In this document: piece after piece, positions 1 through 11,240 of the stretch | Position numbering within the stretch: the first letter of the stretch is position 1 | Layout of the letters: every line of letters starts with the position of its first letter | Assembly (NCBI GenBank): GCA_036346225.1 | Contig: JARFIW010000488.1 | Span: 3,049,160 to 3,113,159 of the forward strand | Direction of reading: 5' to 3' | Length of the DNA: 64,000 bases | From: Platerodrilus igneus | Taxonomy: Eukaryota > Arthropoda > Insecta > Coleoptera > Lycidae | The notes under the pieces: generated by a model | What the model saw: only the letters and a program-made list of their open reading frames with translations | The model's database searches: none | Told to the model about the DNA's origin: nothing | Made by a program: the position numbers and the translations under genes

Positions 1-343
1 ACTCCTTGGCTTATTCCAACTTGTTTTGCTGTCTCAAACATTTAGTATTCTATGAATTTAATAAATATACGTTACTGAATTATTGATTTTTAGCCTGCAA
101 ATTTTTGTACGCAATTTTCAACCTTGCATTAAATTAACGTATACAAATTATTGATTTGAACCTTCATTAAAATATGCCCTTTTATCCCAATCTATGATTT
201 GAACCTACATATTAAACTGTCCGTTTTTATTTCAATTTAATTAATTCGAAGAGTAATAAATAAATTCTTGTTTTCTATATACAGAATGCTTACATAGATA
301 CATGCTTCACCTATTTACACATGGTTAGACTTACCCATCACAG

Positions 344-344
<1 letters not shown>
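1..344. other. AT-rich sequence, nothing recognised
   Basis: No open frame, tRNA-like fold or repeat end was seen in this stretch. It runs into the first (TA)n array. Confidence 0.6.

Positions 345-418
<74 letters not shown>
345..418. repeat. (TA)n microsatellite
   Basis: An almost pure TA dinucleotide array with one phase slip near position 378. Similar arrays border many mobile elements in this window, so TA arrays appear to be preferred insertion sites or terminal parts of elements here. Confidence 0.95.
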
Positions 419-420
<2 letters not shown>

Positions 421-423
<3 letters not shown>

Positions 424-653
424 TAATAAGATGAAATAGTAACTTAGACTTCTTAGTAAAGCCCAAATGATCATTTCAAATCAAACTAGTAATTGAAAGA
501 AGGAAAAAATATAAGGCCTTATATTTTCCTTCTTTCAATTACTAGCTCGATTTGAAATGATCATTTGGGCTTTACTTAAAAGTCTAAGTTATTATTTCAT
601 CTTATTAATTTCAATACGTTAGTATTTATCAACTTACCTTGTGTAAAAACTAC

Positions 654-655
<2 letters not shown>
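421..655. repeat. Hairpin of two inverted PLE-like tail sequences
   Basis: Positions 421-515 and 516-610 are inverted copies with a few mismatches. They meet head-on at a short AAGGCCTTA-type centre near 516, so the block is a long hairpin of about 190 bp. The same unit occurs singly at 40317-40463 and in part at 37585-37640, where it directly follows a GIY-YIG nuclease relic of a Penelope-like element. The part from 611 to 655 continues the homology to the 40.3-kb copy. I infer a tail-to-tail pair of PLE 3' ends. It is non-coding. Confidence 0.7.

Positions 656-707
<52 letters not shown>
652..707. repeat. (TA)n microsatellite
   Basis: TA array that ends at the left terminus of the Tc1/mariner-superfamily element. 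The element sits inside this array, because TA repeats resume at 3016. Confidence 0.9.
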
Positions 708-710
<3 letters not shown>

Positions 711-1160
711 GGTGAATGGTATCGTTCGTGGAAAAATGAACTGGGAGATAGTACACTTAATTTGCAACAAAAATTGTTAATATGACCCCTGTCCTATCTC
801 GATTGGTTTAGGAGTTATGGTTTTTTTTAGTCTGTTTCTTAATAACGCGACTTCTTGCAGTAAAAATTAAATTTCTCGGCTTCTGCTGCAAATAACTAGA
901 TAAACAATCCAATTTTCATAAACTACATTAAATTTCCTATAAAAACAACTATTTCGATTTTTTTTAATTTTAAAAGAAACATTTATTATAAAGCATTAAA
1001 AGGTAAAAAATTACAAAGGAATTTTTTTTAACAAAGTTTAAAGTAATCTTACAGCGAAATTATTTTATCTACAAATGAGCCAATGTCACAAAAACAACCT
1101 CACTTCATAAGGTTTCCAGCAGTGCGAAACACTTTCTATTTGATTTTTAATTTATCAAGT
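708..1160. repeat. Left terminal inverted repeat of the 0.7-3.0 kb transposon
   Basis: Reverse complement of 2565-3015 with few mismatches. Unusually long for a Tc1/mariner-type element, whose TIRs are often only some tens of bases. Confidence 0.85.
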
Positions 1161-1279
1161 ATGGAAATATGGAAACAAATATATGTTTCCAATTCGCATT
1201 AAAATTCGCCCACTGCCTTGATTATCTAATGATCCCACAATGTTTTTCCGGTATTACGGAGGCAATAATTTGATAAATT

Positions 1280-2421
1280 AAATTTTATTTGTATTGTTCA
1301 AAATGCTGACCACCACATCTGATACAGGTTCTTGCTCTTTTCCCATACCTACCACGGTCATGCTCATAGATAGCTTCTCCTTAAGAGTTGACATCCATTT
1401 TCGAACCTTTGTCTCAAATTTTCCAAACTGACTACCTACGTGCTGTATACGTATTCTTTTAAAAAGCCCCATACAAAGTAATCCATGGGATTCAAGTCAG
1501 GCGATCTTGCTGGCTACGGAATAGGTCCTCCTCTACCAACCCACCTTGCGTACTGTTCGTTTAAAAACTGGCGGATACCACGTGTGTAATGAGGAAGAGC
1601 CCCGTCATGTTGAAAAAAGATATCTCTACGAACTTCTAAAAGGACATCTTCCAACAATAGGGGTAGTTGATTTTTAAGAAAGTCCAAATACACTTCTCCA
1701 TTGAGGTTTCTTTCGAAAATATAGGGGCCAATAAGGGTGTGTTTCCTGGGTGTTTCCTATCACAGCCGCCCACATATTTAGGCTGAATCTGCGTTGGAAC
1801 GATTTCTGTCTTATTGCATGAGGGTTTTCATCGGCATAATAGTGGTAATTGTGGAGATTTAGAACGCCAGCATAAAGAGGGACTCATCAGACCACAGTAT
1901 TTTTCGAAAGAAATGGCGCTCCTCAATATCCCGTGCTAATAACCAACGGCAGAACATCAACCTTTGTTGGAAATCTTCGCCTCCGCCTTCCAGAGCTTGA
2001 ACAGGTGTAAAGTGAAGAGGTCGAATATTATTCTTGTGCAGAACATCTACTACTTCCATTGCGAAACTATAACCTCTCTTGCAATATGACGTGTAGAAGT
2101 TGTAGGGTCTTGTTCCACTCGATCCAAGACAAACTCGTCAATTTCAACGTCCAGATTTTGCCCCCTTTCATTAGGTACTTGAAATGTTCCTCCATCAAGG
2201 AACCATTGGTGCGTTCTTGCAAACACGTTGCGACTGGGAATCGGACGATTTGGGAACCGACGTTTATATTTCTCCCGTGCTCTTGTAGCATTACTATTAC
2301 AAAAATCATAAATGCAATGCATATCTGCATATTCTCTGTTGCTATTACAAGCAGGCATCTTAGATAGTAATTTAGTACGTATCAAAGATTTATACGAATA
2401 CAACTGTCTAATCCGTGACAA
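1280..2421 (-). pseudogene. Tc1/mariner-superfamily (DUF4817-type) transposase, broken
   Basis: Reading on the minus strand from about 2421, the N-terminal part (ADMHCIYDFCNSNATRAREK) resembles the helix-turn-helix DUF4817 domain found in this transposase group. The catalytic core follows: first Asp in WSDESLF (about 1877-1900), second in QHDGALPHY (about 1600-1620) and third in SPDLNPMDYF (about 1470-1500). I count 40 residues between the second and third Asp, so it is not the DD34D of classical mariner but close to the DD41D group. Damage: a frameshift near 2045-2060 after the DNA-binding domain, another just after SDESLF, and a TGG-to-TAG type stop at 1514-1516 in the GRGGPIP motif. No active protein can be made. 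Confidence 0.85.
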
Positions 2422-2564
2422 TGCTTCACACTGTCAATGTCACAATTACATGCTATGAACGTATCTGTGCTCTTAAAATTACTGTACATTTTTGTTTTCA
2501 ATTCGCACTGCCTTGATTATCTTATGATCGAACAAGGTTTTTCCGGCATTACGAAGGCAATAAT

Positions 2565-3015
2565 TTAATAAATTAAAAATCAAATAGAAAGTGTTTCGCA
2601 CTACTGGAAACCTTACGAAGTGAGGTTGTTTTTGTGACATTTGCTCATTTGTAGATAAAATAATTTCGCTGTAAGATTACTTTAAACTTTGTTAAAAAAA
2701 ATTCCTTTGTAATTTTTTACCTTTTAATGCTTTATAATAAATGTTTCTTTTAAAATTAAAAAAATCGAAATAGTTGTTTTTTATAGGAAATTTAATGTAG
2801 TTTATGAAAATCTGATTGTTTATCTAGTTATTTGCAGTAGAAGCTCAGAAATTTAACTTTTACTGCAAGAAGTCGCGTTATTAAGAAACAGACTAAAAAA
2901 AACCATAACTCCTAAACCAATCGAGATAGGACAGGGTTCATATTAACAATTTTTGTTGCAAATTAAGTGTACTATCTCCCAGTTCATTTTTGCACGAACG
3001 ATACCATTCACCCTG
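2565..3015. repeat. Right terminal inverted repeat of the 0.7-3.0 kb transposon
   Basis: Reverse complement of 708-1160. The outer end is followed by TA and more TA repeats. Confidence 0.85.
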
Positions 3016-3017
3016 TA

Positions 3018-5200
3018 TATATATTGCTGTGATACCTTTAAAATCCGGGTACTCCGCTTTTCGAATCGAGCCCCTACGAATTGGGCATCAAGAATGCTGT
3101 GAATCCTACAAAAAGCTATTCATTACCTTAACTGTGTTGGTCCATTGACTTTCTTCTGTTAATCGCCTCGGCTGCTCCTCTAGATAGCTTTCATCCTCAT
3201 ACATAAAAAAACAAACACATTCCTACCACAAACAGCAACGTCAACTCTATTTACATCAATATTCACAATACATTAAAATTTCAAAATTAATATTCAGCAT
3301 AAATTTTAATATCGGAAAATTTCAAAATTAAATTTATTATCATTTTAATGTGCATCCAGAATTAAAGTCCTTGTAGGACGCCCACTAATTAATATAACAA
3401 TATATGCAGACCTGAGTATGAGCATGAAAGGGAGCATCTACCACCCCTTTACGTTAATTAACCAGGTTCGTCTAATTGAGCTCAAAGACATACCCAAATT
3501 TTCATCATAATCCAGAACATCAATACTAAATACCCCTTTCTACTTAAACAAGCAAATTTCACCTTAAAATTAAAATTTTATTGTTAGTACAATTTCACTA
3601 CTGTCCATTTTAAGTAAATCAATTATAAAGTTATTCAACACACACCAAAATATCAAAATCCAACAACAAAGCATAAGTTACTTGAAGGTTAATGCACTCG
3701 TGGCCCCAATGTATATCGTCCTCTGTTAATCACACCAATCCAACTGGGTTATGTTTAGGTCCTCGTATTGCTGGTCGCCTTTAAAATTTTCTACATCACC
3801 ATTCATCTAAAGTAGTTTCAGTGCTTTTCCGGAACTCATTTGTGTATATCTGAAGCTTGTTTTGTGGATCCAGACCCGTTTACGAATCATTTAATTATTA
3901 ACACCCACGAAAAATAGCAAAGAAATTCATACTTCTTTCACAAATATTCGTCAAAACTGCCTACTTTTGTGTATTCATTTGTCGTTGTAAATTTTACTAA
4001 TTGGTACAGTGATACTAAACTTTATTACCTTGTATCTTCTTTTCTAAGTGCACTAAAGTACATTCATTGTAGCACGTAAAGAACAAACTGTTTTAAATCA
4101 CTAAAATATACGAGCAAACTTTAAATTATTCTATCAAACTCGGAAAACTAAAAAGCACTGTTTAAAGCATTGAATCAAGTCGCAGATCTAAGAGAGCTTG
4201 TTCATATTAACCTGGGTATATATAGAGGTTAGCCTGTCTGTCGGTCTTGTCCCCAAAACGGACAATTCTTCAGAATTTCGCATGCTAGGTTCCCATTCCA
4301 CAGCCCGGCATGCGATTTTTACGAAATTTGCACTCGCACCAGTTAAATCTCAGAAATTTCGACACGGCTCGCAACGTCTGGAAATAACTAATTGAATTTT
4401 ATACAGAAATTGTTGTTTCTACCTCTGATATTTGCATCCTATTTTCAACCAATTGTGACCCTCGTAACGTTGCTTAAATCACGCCTTTTACTATATGTGT
4501 CTTTGCTTGACGCATTTTCTCTTTCCTTTTCTAACCTGTTCGTATTGGTGCAAATTGATATTCCTTATTATCGATTATTTCAGTCCATGTGGACTATCTG
4601 GGTTAAATAACCCCGTATCGCACCTTCCCGTGAATATTAAGCCCCGGTTTCTCCAAGATTCTCTGAAACCATTTGTTATCTACACAATTTTCGCCGTACG
4701 TGATATTTAAACTACGCAGGTGTTCAAAATAATATTAATTCTCAGAGTTTTATTTTCTGGTATTATAATCTTGGATTTTCACAGACTTTTATGCTTATTA
4801 TTAATAATGGTTTAATTAACTCCAATTAAAATTGACTTCTATCCTTTCATTTTTAGCGAATACAAGTTAAATATTAATTATTATGTGTATACTTTGTTTT
4901 ACTACCGGTTACTTAAAATAGGGATAATTAATATAAATTTTGCACGTAATTTCCATTTGTTTCTTTCCTCGGAATAATTAAGTTACACGCAGAGCTTTTT
5001 AATACTGTTTCTTTTGATATAAAGCGTCTTATAAATAATTTAAATTTCTTAATTTTAATAAAACGAATGAATTTTTATGCTTCACGCTGTTATTTAATAA
5101 CGCGTACCTATTCCAAAAGCTTCTACACAGTGATTAAAATTATTTGATGTGATTATATAATTTTCTACCCTGGTCTAAATATGAGTAATATATATACAGT
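3018..5200. repeat. 2.2-kb non-coding repeat unit, copy 1
   Basis: This block is the reverse complement of 40488-42652 over its whole length, with many scattered substitutions. One end reads TTGCTGTGA after a TA array (3016-3026). The other reads TAGACCAGGGTAG near 5160-5180. No coding frame is conserved. The unit contains a TATA motif followed by a GAGG stretch at 4217, present in both copies. It could be a large LTR, a Helitron-like or other non-autonomous element, or an inverted segmental duplication. I do not recognise the family. Confidence 0.8.
4217..4225 (+). promoter_or_regulatory. Possible TATA box within the 2.2-kb repeat
   Basis: GGGTATATATAGAGG context, isolated from any TA array and kept in the inverted copy (41427-41435, minus strand). 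Conservation of a TATA box in a non-coding repeat would fit an LTR-like promoter; this is inference. Confidence 0.3.
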
Positions 5201-5750
5201 AATTATAAGTTACACTAGAACATACATATATACAATGATTATAAGGGTGAAATATAATAATTACGATCTAACATATATACAAGCGTGAAGTATATAGAAG
5301 AATTATAAGAAGTTGCTCGTGTTGCGTCGGTCTGCGGCGTCTCGGTACGCCTTCCTCACAGCGAACCTTCTGGGGTCGTCCGGGTAGACGAGTGTTGGTT
5401 CTAATCCGTGGCGCCGCCCATGCAGTGCTGTTGCGCCGGCGTTGATGTCGGACGGCTTTGGGCTAGGGAAAAACGCCAAGGCGTTGTGCTGCCTCGGGCT
5501 CAGAGCAGAGCCGAGGTCTTCTTCAAGGGTGTCCCGGACCAGGAGAAGCGCCAAGTCGTCGGAGTGCTGTCTCGGGCTCAGAGCAGAGCCAAAGTATTCG
5601 CCGACGGTGCTCCGGGCTAGGAGAAGCGCCAGGGTTTTCCAGTGGTTCCTCAGGTTAGGAGAAGCGGTGAGGGTTCGACTGTTTCTCTCTAGGCTAAGAT
5701 AAGCGCTAGATAATTGAGTCCAGTGACGATCTGGTCGCAATGCAGCTGGT

Positions 5751-5756
5751 TTTATA
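5751..5756 (-). promoter_or_regulatory. TATA box, minus strand
   Basis: TATAAA in the context GGTATAAAACC reading leftward into the GC-rich block. It would start a transcript about 30 bp further left, near TCGTCACTGG. Confidence 0.35.
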
Positions 5757-5856
5757 CCTTTTCTTGAGGCTGGTGGTGTGAAGCGCAGCCAATCAGCGTG
5801 CGCGGTTTTTATGTTGGAGGTTGTGGTCATCGTAAAAGGGGCGAGCCGCGTTAAGG

Positions 5857-5864
5857 TATATATA
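5857..5864 (+). promoter_or_regulatory. TATA box, plus strand
   Basis: TATATATA in a GC-rich context (AAGG before, CAGG after), pointing away from the minus-strand TATA box about 100 bp away. The pair would make a divergent promoter. Confidence 0.3.
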
Positions 5865-6013
5865 CAGGTGTTGTGGTCGAGCGGTTTTCTTCTTATTGTC
5901 ACGAGACGACGTCGGTGACATGCAATTCTTTAGTCTGTTCTATGTTCAACTCGGATGCAGTAATATAGTCAACAACAGTGCGTAGACCTTGAAAACCGCA
6001 ATTTTATTCGTAG

Positions 6014-6419
6014 TGTTCGGTCTCTTTGTCGCACGTTCGCGTGGTTAATTTTAAGTTATTTAAATTTGTAGTCGTAAATCTAATAGTAAAACTGTCATCC
6101 CTTGTTCCCTTATATCCTGCCATAAAAATTCCTTGTGCATGGGTGAATAAGTTGGACTAAGAGTAGTGAACAAACACTTTCTTATGGATATTGAAGCAGA
6201 ACGGTCGTCGGTTTCTTCGTTCGGTACCCGTAAGTTAGTCAAGTGCCGCAGACTTTAGTTGTTAAACCCCCTAAAAAACACAGTGCAAGTGTAACGTAAC
6301 ATAGACTCAATTCGCATACAGTCCACTTGGTTGAAAGAATAGGAACTGCAGCTTAGTACAACAAAACAACGCGGAGGTAAGTCGATGTACAAATTTATAA
6401 GACCTCCGCGCAATAAACA
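6014..6419 (+). repeat. 5' LTR of the BEL/Pao element
   Basis: Starts TGTTCGGTCT and ends AATAAACA, the usual TG...CA. Preceded by the target duplication CGTAG. Confidence 0.95.
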
Positions 6420-6423
6420 AATT

Positions 6424-6440
6424 TGATCCTTCGAGCCGGA
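6424..6440 (+). promoter_or_regulatory. Likely tRNA primer-binding site
   Basis: TGATCCTTCGAGCCGGA begins five bases after the 5' LTR. A primer-binding site complementary to a tRNA 3' end should begin TGG, so the third base looks changed (G to A). The tRNA species was not identified. Confidence 0.5.
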
Positions 6441-6924
6441 TCTTTAATTAAATAATTAGTTCCTATCCTTTAAGCTCCTTATACTTAAATTTATAAAATT
6501 GTCGTAGTGTTTATTATGGTTAAACGTGTTACACAGAAAAGAACATCTTGCTTGCAAATTGAATGATAAATACATCTGGTTATAACGGTAGATTTTACAA
6601 TACATTCCTTATCCTTTGTGGCAAAGATTAGGGTCGTCGTCGGTATCTTTTTATGTAAACTATTTATGAGGGTTATTGTATCCTAAATCTTTACCTTATT
6701 TGTCACTTCAAGTTGGAGCAACCATTCGGGTTCATGCAACTTGTATAACAAAGGGGTTATTGGTATTTATTTGAAACCTTAAAAGCTTTGTCGGGCGAGC
6801 ACTGTAGTTAGTTGCATTTTTCTATTAATAATTTAATTTCGTAGATGAATTTGTAATTTAGCGTATTCGAGTCACGCATTGTTTTACATTAATTTTATTG
6901 TCGTTCATTAATCATTAATTAAAT
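6441..6924 (+). other. Untranslated leader of the BEL/Pao element
   Basis: About 480 bp between primer-binding site and the gag start, with no open frame of note. Such leaders normally hold packaging and dimerisation signals, which cannot be recognised by eye. Confidence 0.55.
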
Positions 6925-7593
6925 ATGGTTATATCAATTGATAAAGCTATTCTTGAAGCTAAATTTGTAGTTAAAAGGTTGGATCACATATACAGCAAAA
7001 TCAACCAACCGGAAAACGTATCGATTGCTTTAATTAGAGCGTCGATTAAAACTGTCAAACAGATTGAAACGCTTTTCAAATCCTTTTGCAAGGATATTTT
7101 CTTTGACGAAGAAAGTGAACAATTGGATGAATTTTCGGCTCTTAGGGTGAAAATCGATGATTACCTATTAGATATTCGTATTATCGCTGAACAATGCGAA
7201 TTAGATCGGGTAGAAAATAAGCCAAAGGTGGAAAATATGAATAATTCCTTTTCGTCAAACTGTGCAATTCGCTTGAAACATCTTTCAGTCCCCCGCTTCT
7301 CCGGACGCATTTCAGATTTTGAGAGTTACAATGCAATTTATAAGCGGTTGATTCATGATAATGTCAGTTTGTCACCCGTTGAAAAATTTTGCCATCTCGT
7401 TGATACATTAGATGAGTCGTCGCGTGGCTTAATAAAACACTTGCCATTAAATGATTATGCATACGAGGAAGCCTATAAAATCATTACTAATCGTTTTCAG
7501 TCCAAGAGGTTATTACTTTCAACATATTTTAATGCTCTCGAAAATGCCCTAAGGTCAGTTCCTCAGACTCGCATGCGGAACTCCGGCAATTAA
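6925..7593 (+). pseudogene. BEL/Pao gag region (DUF1759-like)
   Basis: An ATG at 6925 opens a frame of 222 codons. Residues about 115-205 (LSVPRFSGRISDFESYNAIY and onward) match the DUF1759 gag domain of Pao elements, which builds the virus-like particle. In an intact element this frame continues into the protease and polymerase as one polyprotein. Here a one-base shift near 7565-7570 sends it to an early stop at 7593, and the continuation (starting around HAELRQL) is in another frame. The gag domain is otherwise well preserved. Confidence 0.85.
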
Positions 7594-9845
7594 TTAGTTG
7601 TTTTGATGAAAATATATTCGCGTTAAGGCAGATGGAAATAGATTTATTAGATTTCATGTTGTTTAATCTGTTATCGAAAAAATTAGATACAAACATTTTA
7701 AAGCGTTTCGAATTAGGAAATAATGACGAAATTCCCTCGTTCAAAGATTTAAGGTCGTACATTGAAAAACAATGTAAAGTGTTGGAAATAAATGACATTG
7801 CTTCAGGAACATGCTTAAAATCTCGAGATTCCGTAAAAGAAAGAGAAAAAGGAAGGTTCGTTAGCACTTCGGCTAAAACTTCTTTAGTTGGCACCACCAA
7901 TGATGTTAAAAATTGTAGTTTCTGTCAAGCTGTGCATCCTATTTATAGATGTAAGCAGTTTCTCGATAAAACCCCTCAAGAAAGATTTGAGGTGGTAAAG
8001 CTTAAAAATCTTTGTATTAAATGTTTAAATACTTCACATTCGATGAAAAATTGTACGTTAGATTGGTCGTGTAGAAAATGTCATCAGTCGCACAACTTGT
8101 TACTCCACTTCGATAAACAAGAAAAATCGGTGTCGCCACGCCGACAAACCCATCGTCAAAGGTCAGCGTCTCCTCGGAGAGCGGCGCCTAGACTTACTTC
8201 TACTAGTAGACCTAGTGAAGACAATCTGTCGTCGTCAGTTGTGCATGAACAACCTGTCACTAGTTCGTTGATTTCGACGTCATTAGAACACACAACCACG
8301 CTGTTAACTACGGCAATGGTGTCGGTGCTTGATTATACAGGAACATTGCAATCTGTTCGTGTAATATTAGATAACGGATCCATGGAAAGTTTTATGACTG
8401 AAAGGTGCCGTCAGAAATTAGGTTTAAGGAAACGGAGAGCCAATGTCACTGTTCAAGGACTTGGCTTGAATTCGTCGTTGGTGTCTGGTGCACTATCGTG
8501 TGTAGTCAGCCCCTCGGGAGCACGGTCTCCAGCATATGGAATTGATTGTTATATTTTACCTAACATTTGTAATCAATTACCTTCGTCGTCGATAGGGGTC
8601 AAGGAATGGTCGCATACTCGAGGTTTGGCCTTAGCTGATCCTAATTTTAATGTTCATGGTAAAATTGACATGCTACTCGGAGCGGAAATCTTTGCTCAGG
8701 TTTTGTTGAACGAGTCTCGTTGGGGTGTCGCTAACGAGCCAGTTGCTATTAAAACAACCTTTGGTTGGGTTATAACGGGAAAGGTCGTTTCCCCAAATAG
8801 TTCTATTACGTCGTTGTGTGCTTTCATTGAGCCCTTAGACAGTGACATTCGTCGATTTTGGGAATTAGAAAATATTCCCTTCAAAAAACACATTTCTCCT
8901 GAAGAAGAAAGGTGTGAAAATCAATTTGTGGAAAATTATAGACGTAATAAGGACGGTCGTTTTGTAGTGTCCTTGCCCTTTAAAATTTCGGAACCCTCAT
9001 TCATGGGTATGAGATCAATTTGTATTAAAAGATTTTTGTCGTTAGAACGTCGTTTGTTAAAAAATCCTGAATTGTATTCAGATTATAAAAAATTTATGGA
9101 GGATTATTTGACAAGCGGTCACATGGTTCAAGTGAAATCGCCTGAAAATTCGTCGAGTTATGAAAAAATGTATTACATTCCCCATCATGCTGTACATAAG
9201 CGGGATAGCACTACCACCAAATTGCGGGTGGTTTTCGATGCTTCGTGTCAGGATCAATCTGGAAAGTCGTTAAATGATAGCTTGGCTATTGGCCCTGCTT
9301 TGCAAAAGGACATTGCAGTTTTGTTATTACACTTTCGTGTACATCCTATCGTAATTACGGCTGACATTAAACAAATGTATCGGCAGATTTTGGTTAAAGA
9401 TACTCATCGTGATTATCAACGTATCGTCTGAAGATTTTCTCCGTCAGATCCTATTATGGACTTTAAGTTAAATACTGTGACTTATGGAGTTTCGTCGTCG
9501 CCTTTTTTGGCCTTGCGTACTGTTCAAGAATTGGCAAGGTTAGAGTCGATTAATTTTCCTTTCGCGTCATCGGTATTGGCGAGCGATACCTATGTTGATG
9601 ACTTAGTCACTGGATGTAATTCGATTGAAGCTGCTAATCAATTAATTGGTGAATTGAATAGTATTTCCTCTAGTGGTGGTTTTCAATTAAGAAAATGGAG
9701 TAGTAATTGCCCGGAAGTGATGTCCAACTTGAGGGAGTCCCTGTCCAGTTCGGACGCAATTACATTTCAAGATAAAGATAGTGGTTCAATAAAAATTTTG
9801 GGCCTTTCGTGGCGTGCTCTTACAGATGCATTTTATACAACTTAG
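7568..9845 (+). pseudogene. BEL/Pao zinc knuckles, protease and reverse transcriptase, with one stop
   Basis: This frame continues the gag. Around 7900-8100 it has three zinc-knuckle-like clusters, the clearest being CIKCLNTSHSMKNC (CX2CX4HX4C). The aspartic protease motif is ILDNGSMESF near 8370, with DNG where most relatives have DSG or DTG. The reverse transcriptase follows: KLRVVFDAS near 9220, ITADIKQMYRQI near 9355 and the catalytic YVDD near 9590. A TGA at 9429-9431 interrupts the frame where relatives have Trp (VWRFSP-type motif), so a single TGG-to-TGA change is likely. The frame stops at 9845 after a shift near 9815. Confidence 0.9.
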
Positions 9846-10118
9846 ACGTTGAAGAGCGCACTTGCACTAAGCGTAATATTTTGTCGGCTATCGCAAAAAT
9901 TTTTGATCCTCTCGGGTTGATAGCGCCTGTAGTACTGTTCGCTAAACGTTTAGTTCAAGATCTTTGGCTTTTAGGTCTCGAGTGGGACCAAGAGCCTCCA
10001 TTGGAAGTCATACAAAAATGGAAACATTTTTTGGGTGAATTGCCAGCGGTTTCGAACATTGAGATTTCGCGTCGCATCGTATGTCATAATTTTAAAAGGG
10101 TGGAGTTGCATGGATTCT
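9809..10118 (+). pseudogene. BEL/Pao polymerase, segment after reverse transcriptase
   Basis: Continuation of the polyprotein in a new frame: RNILSAIAKIFDPLGLIAPV is the typical BEL/Pao connection between reverse transcriptase and RNase H (Peptidase A17 / Pao family). It ends at VELHGF, where relatives continue with a Cys/Asp-Ala-Ser stretch. About 11 bases seem to be missing between two TTCTG motifs near 10110, which breaks the frame. Confidence 0.85.
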
Positions 10119-11240
10119 GAAGCCGGGTATGCAGCTGTCATCTATTTCCGTTCGTTCAATCTAGAAGGTAATATTACCATTTCATTAGTATGCGCAAAAT
10201 CGAAGGTTGCTCCTACTAATCGCGTTTCATTGCCACGTCTCGAATTGTGTGCTGCTGTACTCTTGGCAGATTTAGTAGATTTCGTCAAAAATACTTATAC
10301 AGATATTTTATCATTTAGTAATATTTTCGCGTGGTCAGATTCTACTGTTGTTTTGTCTTGGATTCGGTCTTCCTCGCATAAGTGGAAGACATTCGTTAGC
10401 AATCGTATTTCGCATATTCAAGAACGTATTCCTCCATCTTCGTGGTTTCATGTTAAGTCCCAGGATAACCCTGCGGATTGTGCCTCACGTGGACTTTTGG
10501 CTTCAGAGTTGGTTCATCATCCATTATGGTGGACAGCACTTTCTTGGTTAGTGCGTCGTAATGAAGAATGGCCAGTAACATCGCTGCCAAAACTTATCGA
10601 CTCATCTCAGATAGACGTCGAATATCGTACTCTGTCGTTAACAGTCGTTATGTCTGACAATTTCTTAGATATGTTGTTGGATAAATTTTCAAACCTGCAG
10701 AAAATTTGTAGGATTATTACCTGTATTCGTCATTTCATTCGTAATGTTCAATGTCCAGATTTGCGTTCAAAATATTCTGATGGTTTGTCTCTAGCTCAGC
10801 AGCAAGAGGCTATACATTTATTGATTAAAAGAGTTCAAACAAATGTTTTTGCTCAAGACATTGCAAATATTAAAACTGGAAAACTTGTTAGTAAACAACT
10901 TCGTAGCCTTAGTCCGTTTCTAGATAGTCATGATTTGTTGAGGGTGGGCGGTCGCCTACGTAACTCAGAGTTGTCGCACGATGCAAAATTTCCAATTTTG
11001 CTTCCTAGGTCGCATCGGTTGACTGAACTTATTATATTAGATTGTCATGAAAGACATTTACATCCTGGAAATCGAACAACTCAATTTTTACTAACTCAAA
11101 ATTATTGGATCTTGTGCGCCAAGAGGGCTATTCGGCAATGTCTGAAATCCTGCATTCGTTGTTTTCGTGTAAACCCTGTGGCTTTATGCCCCTATGGGGA
11201 TTTACCAGCTTCTAGGTTAACTCCAGGTAAGGCGTTTTAC
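10105..11240 (+). pseudogene. BEL/Pao RNase H and integrase zinc-binding region
   Basis: RNase H residues include SEAGYAAVIYF near 10115, FAWSDSTVVLSWI near 10325 and QDNPADCASRGL near 10460. The integrase N-terminal zinc-binding region lies near 11035-11165 (CHERHLHPGNRTTQFLLTQN, then CLKSCIRC). The frame is open from before 10105 to 11282, but the true reading switches frame near 11240, just before the VDFGGPF motif. Confidence 0.88.

Larger units (their letters stand above)
708..3015 (-). mobile_element. Tc1/mariner-superfamily transposon, complete but dead
   Basis: The element starts with CAGGGTGAATGGTATCGTTC at 708 and ends with its reverse complement at 3015, with TA on both sides, the target duplication expected for this superfamily. 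The terminal inverted repeats are about 450 bp (708-1160 and 2565-3015). A decayed transposase lies between them on the minus strand. A stretch near 1197-1290 recurs in the same orientation at 2498-2580, so the inner parts of the two ends contain a direct duplication as well as the inverted one. The ends are near-identical, which suggests a moderately recent insertion, but the transposase is broken. Confidence 0.88.
5225..5920. other. GC-rich block with internal repeats; possible solo LTR
   Basis: Base composition changes sharply from AT-rich to GC- and CpG-rich between about 5310 and 5700. The segment GGGCTCAGAGCAGAGCC occurs twice (near 5508 and 5573), each within a longer degenerate unit containing AGGAGAAGCGCC. 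A 199-codon open frame runs on the minus strand (5902-5303), rich in Leu/Ser/Arg with a repeated GSALSPRQH motif, but it matches no family I know and may be a by-product of GC content. On the minus strand the block reads like a retroelement LTR: TGTCACC start at 5920, a TATA box at 5756, then a GC-rich transcribed part. No matching target duplication was found. Confidence 0.45.

Noticed and set aside
6060..6242. 60-codon minus-strand frame, repeated at 12283-12465
   Set aside because: It occurs twice only because it lies in the two LTRs; it opposes the element's transcription.
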